Shown piece by piece: positions 16,706 to 22,589 of a stretch of DNA of 22,589 bases. Origin of the DNA: an uncultured Veillonella sp. (GTDB lineage Bacteria; Bacillota; Negativicutes; Veillonellales; Veillonellaceae); assembly GCA_900544365.1 (NCBI GenBank), contig UQVF01000028.1:1-22589 (forward strand). The letters are read 5' to 3'. Every line of letters starts with the position of its first letter. Within the stretch, counting starts at the first letter, position 1. The notes beneath the pieces were generated by a model that was given only the letters and a program-made list of their open reading frames with translations, had not been told where the DNA came from and did no database searches. A program made the position numbers and the translations under genes.

Positions 16706-18091
16706 ATGAATAGTAAGTCGATAGCAGCAATTGTGATGACCACTGTACTTACTACAGGGTATGGGACTGCACATGCAGTAGGACAGAGTTCCTATGGCTC
16801 GGATGGGGTACAGATTGGTAGTGAGTATTCCGTCGGAGTAGGGAATAGTATTCTGGTTAGTGGAGATGATGCTGTAGTAGTGGGCACATCCCAAGCAGAG
16901 GCGATTGATAAGGGCACATCTATTGGAAGTTATGCAGGGGCAAGTAGTTATGATGGGTCTACTAATCTTGGGTATAATGCATTAGGTCGTGCTTTCAACG
17001 CGATATCACTGGGGAGGGGGGCTATATTACGTGGATATCAATCGCTGGGTATTGGGTATAAGACTCGTACTTTCTTTGGTGTTAAAAATAGTATGGTTAT
17101 TGGTGAATCGTCAAGGGCGGATGAAACTAATTCTGTTGCGTTAGGGTCTCAAACAGTAACTAACCGTGATGAAGGCGTAATCGGATACGATCCTTTGCAT
17201 ATAGCTGTTGTAAAAGATCCAGAGAAAGGTAACTTACAGTTACCTACTGCGTTACAAGAGGAAATAGCCACTAAAGAAGTAGAATATGAAGCTTTGCAAG
17301 ATGAATATGAAATGATTCAAGGGGATATATATACATTATCTGAAAAAAGAGCAGCCTTAATAGGTAAATTAGCACGGAGTGAAGATGTGGATTTAGCGGA
17401 ATTAAGCGCTATAAGGGCTCAGTCGGAAGAGAAATATAATCTATTAAAGAAAAAAGGTGTAGAGCTAGCCAATAAGAAAGCAGAAATTAATCAGATAGCG
17501 AGTACTTGGCGGTCTGGACAAGGTGCTATATCTATTGGCAATCCTGAACAAGGGGATACAAGACAGCTCATAGGGTTAGCAGCGGGATCAAAAGATACTG
17601 ATGGCATTAATGTGGCACAACTAAAATCATTAGATTTGACAGCTCATCGTGCATTGGATAGAACGATTAGACAGTTGCGAAATGAAGCGAGACAAGGGAA
17701 TACGATGACGGCTGCTCTTGGTGTACTAAAACCACTAGCTTATAAAGTGAATGAACCAACGCAAGTGTTAGCAGGTGTAGGACAATATGCAGGTCATAGT
17801 GGCTATGCCTTAGGGGTAGCTCATTATAGGAATGAACGAATGATGGTGAATGCAGGGGCAGCACTTTCAGGAAACCAATTAGTGTACAATGCGGGTGCTA
17901 CTTTACGATTAGGTAAAAAAGGGGCATCCTTAGCCGCGGATAGAGGTCATCTATCAATAGAAAGCTTATTTGAAGCATTACAGCGAGAACAAACTAGAAA
18001 CCAACGTCAAAAACAAGTACTACGAGAGTTGGAACTAGAGAATCAACAGTTGCACCAAGATGTGGAGCAGCTAAAACAGATGGCAAGATAA
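16706..18091 (+). CDS. Small trimeric autotransporter adhesin with YadA head, helical insert and anchor
   Basis: A complete 461-residue TAA. The signal peptide ends at about AHA-VG (residue 25). Residues about 26-165 are YadA-type head repeats (VGVGN, TSIGSYAG, NSVALGS), more irregular than in its neighbours, followed by the neck-like NRDEGVIGYDP. Residues about 178-268 are strongly helical and charged, consistent with a coiled-coil hairpin with a turn near EDVDLAE. The stalk motif DTDGINVAQLKSLD follows, then the YadA anchor (about 334-405, with PTQVLAGVGQY and ALGVAHYRNERMMVNAG) and a last coiled coil (about 420-461). The chosen ATG has AAGGAAGG 7 bases upstream. There is no long stalk, so the head would sit close to the membrane. 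It is likely co-transcribed with the next gene (39-base gap). Function beyond adhesion is unknown. Confidence 0.9.
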   Translation: MNSKSIAAIVMTTVLTTGYGTAHAVGQSSYGSDGVQIGSEYSVGVGNSILVSGDDAVVVGTSQAEAIDKGTSIGSYAGASSYDGSTNLGYNALGRAFNAISLGRGAILRGYQSLGIGYKTRTFFGVKNSMVIGESSRADETNSVALGSQTVTNRDEGVIGYDPLHIAVVKDPEKGNLQLPTALQEEIATKEVEYEALQDEYEMIQGDIYTLSEKRAALIGKLARSEDVDLAELSAIRAQSEEKYNLLKKKGVELANKKAEINQIASTWRSGQGAISIGNPEQGDTRQLIGLAAGSKDTDGINVAQLKSLDLTAHRALDRTIRQLRNEARQGNTMTAALGVLKPLAYKVNEPTQVLAGVGQYAGHSGYALGVAHYRNERMMVNAGAALSGNQLVYNAGATLRLGKKGASLAADRGHLSIESLFEALQREQTRNQRQKQVLRELELENQQLHQDVEQLKQMAR

Positions 18092-18130
18092 TGGATATAT
18101 GATAAAAGATAGGATGGAATGAGGTAAGTG

Positions 18131-19300
18131 ATGAAAAGACATTGTGTAGTACCTTTGATACTAGCTAGTATTTTGGCAACAGGTTTAGGAAGTGTGCAAG
18201 CAGTAGGTAATAATTCTTATGAAGCTGGTGGAGGGAATGCTTCTGGAGATAATTCTGTAGCGATAGGGGCGTCAGCGTCGAGTGTTGAAAATGAGTCTGT
18301 GTCCATAGGCGCTGGGGCAGTTTCTGCAAAACGTGTTAGCGTAGCAATCGGTAGAGACGCGCGAAGTGATAAAGAAGGTGCCATCAGTATGGGGTATAAA
18401 GCACAGGCCATGGGTGAAAATACTTTGGCATTGGGACGAGAGGCTCAGGCGCGTGGAGAAAATGGTTCTATTAGTATAGGCGTTGAAGCGATTACTGGGG
18501 ATGGCAGTCATGGCTCGGTAGCGATTGGTACATCGGCTAAAACAGAGGTTGCGGATAGTGTGGCGCTAGGATCGTATACATTAGGGAACCGAAATAAAGG
18601 TACTTTGGGATATGATCCGTCTGAAGAGTTTGTAGTAAAAGGTGCTAATGGGACATTACAGATAAGCACTGCTAAACAAGGCACTACTGGAAATACTGCG
18701 ACAAGTACATGGCAATCTACAAGGGGTGCTGTATCCATTGGTAACTCCGAAACAGGAGATACAAGACAGTTGATAGGTTTAGCAGCGGGCTCTGAAGATA
18801 CGGATGGTGTCAATGTAGCCCAATTAAAATCCTTGGAAACAGCTACATACAAAGCAATTGATACAGCAGCTAAAGGATTGCGTGGTGAAATTCATCGAGG
18901 GAATGCGATGACAGCAGCCTTAGCAGCTCTAAAACCTATCCAATATAAAGTAGATGAACCAACACAAGTGATGGTAGGTATAGGCAAACAGGAAGAAAAA
19001 ATGGGCTATGCCCTAGGTGTGGCGCACTATACCAATGAAAGAACGATGTTCAATGCAGGGGCTGCTTTCTCAAGTGGACAAATCATCTACAACCTTGGAG
19101 CAACACTTCGCTTTGGTAAAGGCGGTAAAACTACTGGTATCTACGGAGATAATGCATCTCTTTCCGTACTATCTGATGCGTTACAAGAAGAAAAACAACA
19201 AAATGATCGTCAAGAACAGGCCATCGTTAAGTTACAATCGGATAATCAACAACTACGAGCGGATATGGAGATGTTGAAACAACTTGTTTCGGCTAAGTAG
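18131..19300 (+). CDS. Small trimeric autotransporter adhesin with regular YadA head
   Basis: A complete 389-residue TAA. I choose ATG 18131 rather than GTG 18128, because GATGAGG ends 6 bases before the ATG but only 3 before the GTG. The signal peptide is MKRHCVVPLILASILATGLG with cleavage after VQA. The head has regular repeats of about 14 residues of the NSVAIGASA type (about residues 35-150), then the neck NRNKGTLGYDPSEEF. Unlike the preceding protein there is no helical insert: LQISTAKQ leads after a short linker to STWQSTRGAVSIGN. The stalk motif DTDGVNVAQLKSLE, the anchor (about 260-333, PTQVMVGIGKQ and ALGVAHYTNERTMFNAG) and a final coiled coil (about 345-389) follow. Its anchor closely resembles that of the upstream gene, so it probably arose by tandem duplication; mixed trimers cannot be excluded. 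Confidence 0.9.
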   Translation: MKRHCVVPLILASILATGLGSVQAVGNNSYEAGGGNASGDNSVAIGASASSVENESVSIGAGAVSAKRVSVAIGRDARSDKEGAISMGYKAQAMGENTLALGREAQARGENGSISIGVEAITGDGSHGSVAIGTSAKTEVADSVALGSYTLGNRNKGTLGYDPSEEFVVKGANGTLQISTAKQGTTGNTATSTWQSTRGAVSIGNSETGDTRQLIGLAAGSEDTDGVNVAQLKSLETATYKAIDTAAKGLRGEIHRGNAMTAALAALKPIQYKVDEPTQVMVGIGKQEEKMGYALGVAHYTNERTMFNAGAAFSSGQIIYNLGATLRFGKGGKTTGIYGDNASLSVLSDALQEEKQQNDRQEQAIVKLQSDNQQLRADMEMLKQLVSAK

Positions 19301-19302
19301 CC

Positions 19303-19437
19303 TGTGGCGTTAGCAACTAAATTATATAAAAGGAAGAGCACGGCATACTCCTCACAAACGGTATTTCATAATGTTTGTTCGGAGCACGCCGTGCTCTTCT
19401 TGTGTTTGTGTGAATTGGGTAGTTAGGGGGCGCCACA
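19303..19437. repeat. Nested inverted-repeat element, copy C1
   Basis: The outer ends TGTGGCG (19303-19309) and CGCCACA (19431-19437) are inverted. The inner hairpin (19334-19398) pairs AAGAGCACGGC with GCCGTGCTCTT and ACAAAC with GTTTGT around a loop ending in ATTTCATA. It begins 2 bases after the stop of the small adhesin and is followed by a T-rich stretch (CTTGTGTTTGTG), so it may serve as that gene's terminator. The stem class is that of copy A. Confidence 0.85.
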
Positions 19438-19453
19438 AGGCTACTATCCAAAA

Positions 19454-19538
19454 TGGCGTTCTAGGGGGAGGAAGACCGCAATACACCCCCTCAGAAACGG
19501 CATTTCATGATGTTTCTTGGGAGGTATATTGCGGTCTT
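19454..19538. repeat. Nested inverted-repeat element, copy C2 (right end missing)
   Basis: The left end TGGCGTT (19454-19460) and a full inner hairpin (19472-19538) are present. AAGACCGCAATA pairs with TATTGCGGTCTT. I see no matching outer right end after 19538. It starts about 149 bases after copy C1, close to the 151-base step between B1 and B2, so units can stand in tandem. Confidence 0.8.
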
Positions 19539-19563
19539 CATGGTTTTGAGTTAGGTAATAAGT

Positions 19564-19622
19564 AATGAAAAAGCCTAACGAATAAGGTCTACTCACCTTA
19601 ATACGTTAGGCACATTTTCATT
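19564..19622. terminator. Probable bidirectional intrinsic terminator
   Basis: The arms GCCTAACGAATAAGGT (19573-19588) and ACCTTAATACGTTAGGC (19595-19611) pair over about 16 base pairs with one bulge. Outer AATGAAAA and TTTTCATT extend the stem and give A and T runs on the two sides. It would end transcription of the small adhesin operon. Confidence 0.7.
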
Positions 19623-19639
19623 TTAAACTTTCTTGAGAT

Positions 19640-19678
19640 GAGCCTAACGCCGATCAAACGTTGATGGCTCTTCTTTTG
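19640..19678 (+). terminator. Probable second intrinsic terminator
   Basis: GAGCC (19640-19644) pairs with GGCTC (19666-19670), and an inner AACG pairs with CGTT. TTCTTTTG follows directly. The left arm repeats the GCCTAACG of the preceding hairpin. Confidence 0.5.
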
Positions 19679-19758
19679 TATATTCAGTATACCATATTTT
19701 GTTGTGAAATACTACTATTACGACGGTAAGGTTTATATAAAAAGGCTAAATACGGTAT

Positions 19759-19788
19759 TTGACGGAGTTCTTTCAGGTAAGATATAAT
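19759..19788 (+). promoter_or_regulatory. Strong sigma-70 promoter of the second large adhesin
   Basis: -35 TTGACG (19759-19764), an 18-base spacer and a perfect -10 TATAAT (19783-19788). The leader to the ATG at 19850 is about 55 bases, as for the promoter at 16616. Confidence 0.75.
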
Positions 19789-19849
19789 TGGATTATATAA
19801 TCATACAAAGCAGATATGATTAGGAGCTTTATGATAAGAGAGGTATTAC

Positions 19850-22589
19850 ATGAATAGAAAGTCTAAGTTGGCAGTATTGGCAGTGAGTGCTTTGACTGCA
19901 AGTTATATGGGTGTACATGCAGCAGGTGCTGGTGCTTATGAGGCTGGTGATGGAGCAGTTGCTGGTCAAAATTCGGTAGCTGTTGGTTCTAATGCGAAGG
20001 CATTGGGTCAGTATGGAGTTGGTATTGGGAACTCTTCTAAGGTGCGTAATCATGCTGTTGCGGTAGGTGCCAATGCAGAAGCAGAAGAGTACTATTCCAT
20101 GTCTCTAGGGGATAAAGCACTTTCAGGAGGTCAATATGCAGTGTCTGTGGGCGGTAAATCGAATGCTTTGAAAGAAGGTTCTATTGCCATAGGCTATGAA
20201 GCTACGGTGGGTGAAGCAGCCACGGGAGAATCTACGGGGGGTGTAGCTCCCAATAAAGGTGGTACTAACTCCGTGGCTGTGGGGCGTAAATCGAAAGTAG
20301 TAGGAAATACTGCTATTGCCATTGGGTATGGTAGTCAAGTGAATATGGATTCTGGTATTGCTATTGGTAGTGGAGCTATTTCTAATATAAGAAGTGCTAT
20401 TGCTATTGGTGAGGAAGCAGGTAAAAATTCTAGTTATACTGGAACTGCAAGTAATGAACCAGGTAGTGTTTTTATTGGAAAAATGGCTGGTCAAAATGTA
20501 GTTGGTAATATTAACACCTTTGTAGGTTCGAGTGCAGGGACTGGTACAAAAGGCCATAATAATATTGCTGTCGGTAATGATGCAGGAAGATCTGTAACAG
20601 GTGAACATAATATATCAATCGGATTCAATTCGTCTAAATCTGCGAATGGATTGAATAATGTGGCCATTGGTCAAAACTCTGGAACCAATATGAAAGGGAA
20701 TACGAACGTATCCATTGGTTCTATGTCGAATAATTTTGATAAAGAAACTGCTGTTAATAATGCGGTTGCTGTGGGGAATCAAAGTGAAACTAAGGCAAAT
20801 TACACGGTAGCATTGGGAGCAGCAGCGAAAGCAAAGGTAGTTGGTGCCACTGCTATGGGTGTGTTTGCGCAAGCAAATGATGGATATGCTACAGCTCTTG
20901 GGTATGGTGCGATTGCTAGTGGTGGACATTCTATTGCAGTAGGCTTGAACTCTCGAGCTATAGGCGGATATTCCGTGGCCCATGGTTCCTGGGCTGAAAG
21001 TAATGGTAAATTTGGGACAGCTGTTGGATATGATGCACATGCTAATGGGGAAAGAAGTGTTGCATTAGGAAAAACTGCAGTTGCAGAAGCCAATGATTCT
21101 GTTGCATTAGGGGCTAATGCAACAAGTGATCGCAATGCCGATGAGATTGGGTATGACCCATCTGAAACAGCTGTTGTAAAAGGTGCAGCGGATGTCTTAC
21201 AATTGGGGGCTGATTTGCAAGCACAATTTGATACAAAGGATGCAGAATATAAAACATTACAACAAGAAAGCGCTGTGATTCAAGCAGAGCGTAATACGCT
21301 ATTAGAAAAACAAAAAGAATTGGAGGCTGCTAATAATACGACGGAATTAGAAACTGTCAATGCGCAATTAGCAGATAATAAAACTCGTTTAGATGCGAAA
21401 AATAAAGAAGTATCTGATAAAGCAATAGAAATTAATAAACTGGTAGGTACTTGGAAAGCAAGAAAAGGTGCGGTATCTGTTGGTAACTCTACCACTGGAG
21501 AAACTCGTCAAATTATCAATGTAGCAGCAGGTACAGAAGATACTGATGCGGTGAATGTGGCGCAATTAAAAGCTGTGTCGAATGGAGGCTTTGCGGTATC
21601 AACAAACTCATATGATGTTACTGATGAAACAACAAAAGCTAGTACAAAAGGTACGTTAATTAGAACTAAGCTTGGTGGCATTCTTCCAATCGAAGGAAAA
21701 GCAAGTACTGTGTATGGATCTGATGCTGCACCAGCTACTAATTATTCTTCCGATAATTTAATTACCTATGCGGATGCGGGTACTGTGCGTATTGGCATGG
21801 TGAAATCACCGACTTTCACAAGCGTGTCTATTGGTGATACAAACCCTATTACATTAGCAGTTACCGATGGAAAATTGACGGCTGGTGGTAACGAAGTCAT
21901 CACTAAAGGGAACTTTACGACTGTTTTTAATGAATTATATAAGGTAGGCGATGGCTTAACTACCGCAACTGAAGATGGTAAAACGGTTATTAAGCTGGAT
22001 AAAGAAACGCTTAAAAATGATCCTAATTTTAAAGGACCAAAAGGAGACACAGGCGAAGCCGGTAAATCCGCCTTAGACGTATGGAAGTCTATCCCAGGTA
22101 ATGAAAACAAAACAGCTGAAGATTACGCTAAAGATATTAAAGGTGACAAAGGCGAAAAAGGTGATGATGGAAAATCTGCGTTAGACGTATGGAAATCCAT
22201 TCCAGGTAATGAAGATAAAACAGCTGAAGATTACGCTAAAGCTATTAAAGGTGAAAAAGGCGAAAAAGGTGACGACGGTAAATCTGCGTTAGACGTATGG
22301 AAATCCATCCCAGGTAACGAAGATAAAACAGCTGAAGATTACGCTAAAGCCATTAAAGGCGAAAAAGGCGATGATGGAAAATCTGCCTTAGATGTATGGA
22401 AGGCTATCCCAGGTAACGAAGATAAAACAGCTGAAGATTACGCTAAAGCAATTAAAGGCGAAAAAGGCGAAAAAGGTGAAACGGGTGCAGCTGGAGCTGA
22501 TGGTAAATCTGCGTTAGACGTATGGAAATCCATCCCAGGTAATGAAGATAAAACAGCTGAAGATTACGCTAAAGCTATTAAAGGTGAAA
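19850..22589 (+). CDS. Large trimeric autotransporter adhesin with YadA head, helical insert and collagen-like repeats, 3'-truncated by the window
   Basis: The frame is open from ATG 19850 to the window end (913 codons plus one base). The ATG has AAGAGAGG 6 bases upstream. The signal peptide is MNRKSKLAVLAVSALTASYM with cleavage near VHA-AG. Residues about 23-443 form a long beta-roll head. Most units are of the NSVAVGSNAK type, but the middle (about 190-290) has longer GxxAGxxxxGxxN units such as VFIGKMAGQNVVGN. After the neck SDRNADEIGYDP comes a charged helical insert (about 450-530), then WKARKGAVSVGN and the stalk motif DTDAVNVAQLKAV. A region of unknown fold (about 576-728) leads to GPKGDTGEAG and five or more collagen-like repeat units from 22064. 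The anchor must lie downstream. Adhesive function is inferred from the family; the ligand is unknown. Head and neck match the small adhesin at 18131 most closely. Confidence 0.92.
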   Translation, partial: MNRKSKLAVLAVSALTASYMGVHAAGAGAYEAGDGAVAGQNSVAVGSNAKALGQYGVGIGNSSKVRNHAVAVGANAEAEEYYSMSLGDKALSGGQYAVSVGGKSNALKEGSIAIGYEATVGEAATGESTGGVAPNKGGTNSVAVGRKSKVVGNTAIAIGYGSQVNMDSGIAIGSGAISNIRSAIAIGEEAGKNSSYTGTASNEPGSVFIGKMAGQNVVGNINTFVGSSAGTGTKGHNNIAVGNDAGRSVTGEHNISIGFNSSKSANGLNNVAIGQNSGTNMKGNTNVSIGSMSNNFDKETAVNNAVAVGNQSETKANYTVALGAAAKAKVVGATAMGVFAQANDGYATALGYGAIASGGHSIAVGLNSRAIGGYSVAHGSWAESNGKFGTAVGYDAHANGERSVALGKTAVAEANDSVALGANATSDRNADEIGYDPSETAVVKGAADVLQLGADLQAQFDTKDAEYKTLQQESAVIQAERNTLLEKQKELEAANNTTELETVNAQLADNKTRLDAKNKEVSDKAIEINKLVGTWKARKGAVSVGNSTTGETRQIINVAAGTEDTDAVNVAQLKAVSNGGFAVSTNSYDVTDETTKASTKGTLIRTKLGGILPIEGKASTVYGSDAAPATNYSSDNLITYADAGTVRIGMVKSPTFTSVSIGDTNPITLAVTDGKLTAGGNEVITKGNFTTVFNELYKVGDGLTTATEDGKTVIKLDKETLKNDPNFKGPKGDTGEAGKSALDVWKSIPGNENKTAEDYAKDIKGDKGEKGDDGKSALDVWKSIPGNEDKTAEDYAKAIKGEKGEKGDDGKSALDVWKSIPGNEDKTAEDYAKAIKGEKGDDGKSALDVWKAIPGNEDKTAEDYAKAIKGEKGEKGETGAAGADGKSALDVWKSIPGNEDKTAEDYAKAIKGE
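22064..22589 (+). repeat. Tandem collagen-like/helical spacer repeats in adhesin
   Basis: Units begin at 22064, 22172, 22280, 22379 and 22505, giving spacings of 108, 108, 99 and 126 bases, all multiples of three and of nine. Each codes for KSALDVWKSIPGN, KTAEDYAKAIKG and then 3 to 7 Gly-x-x triplets (GEKGEKGDDG type). The length differences come from gain or loss of triplets. The array continues past the window end. Confidence 0.95.

Larger units (their letters stand above)
19301..19849. other. Intergenic region with structured repeats, terminators and promoter
   Basis: No gene is supported in these 549 bases. It holds repeat copies C1 and C2, two hairpins that look like terminators (19564-19622 and 19640-19678), an AT-rich stretch (19680-19755) with no motif I recognise, and the promoter of the next adhesin. 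The open frame at 19371-19565 overlies the repeats and is rejected. Confidence 0.8.

Noticed and set aside
19371..19565. Open frame of 64 codons after the second small adhesin
   Set aside because: It spans repeat copies C1 and C2, with no ribosome binding site and no protein-like composition.
19573..19611. Integron attC-like palindrome (GCCTAAC ... GTTAGGC)
   Set aside because: The ends match attC core consensus, but the site is only 39 bases, there is no integrase gene or cassette array, and the flanking A and T runs fit an intrinsic terminator better.
22064..22589. CRISPR-like regular spacing of direct repeats
   Set aside because: The repeats are protein-coding, in frame throughout, with no unique spacers of constant length and no cas genes.

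Overview
The window looks like part of a Veillonella (Negativicutes, diderm Firmicute) chromosome. Three things suggest this: an AT-leaning composition, several trimeric autotransporter adhesins (TAAs, YadA/Hag type, which need an outer membrane), and Firmicute-style housekeeping genes with strong Shine-Dalgarno sites. The genus call is inference from gene content and protein style; no marker gene such as rRNA is present. All genes I accept are on the + strand.

Layout. (1) 1-7385: the 3' part of a very large TAA with repeated stalk modules, a YadA anchor and a coiled coil after the anchor. (2) 7386-7752: an intergenic region with a structured repeat element and the promoter of the next operon. 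(3) 7753-12754: a tight four-gene operon of sdaAB, sdaAA (iron-sulfur L-serine dehydratase), cca (tRNA nucleotidyltransferase with HD domain) and a class B penicillin-binding protein with a PASTA domain. (4) 12848-16341: a folD-like gene, hypA, hypB and a secreted protein with BamE-like modules. The last three junctions overlap or nearly touch. (5) 16342-16705: tandem copies of the structured repeat, then a strong promoter. (6) 16706-19300: two small tandem TAAs. (7) 19301-19849: more structured repeats, two terminator hairpins and a strong promoter. (8) 19850-22589: the 5' part of another large TAA with a long YadA head, a helical insert and a collagen-like repeat tract that runs off the window end.

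How the parts fit. The TAAs would build adhesive fibres on the outer membrane. The housekeeping genes between them serve serine breakdown to pyruvate, tRNA 3' end maturation, septal or side-wall peptidoglycan synthesis and nickel insertion into [NiFe]-hydrogenase. The secreted BamE-like protein sits between the Hyp genes and the adhesin cluster, so it may belong functionally to the envelope rather than to hydrogenase maturation.

Most notable observations: a family of nested inverted repeats of about 135 bp whose inner stems differ in sequence yet stay paired; a FolD homologue that lacks the catalytic lysine and the active-site glutamine; a helical insert present in two of three TAAs at one fixed site; coiled coils following the beta-barrel in every complete TAA C-terminus; and collagen-like repeats with phage-tail-fibre style spacers in the last TAA. 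No tRNA, rRNA, CRISPR array, transposase or integrase gene was found.
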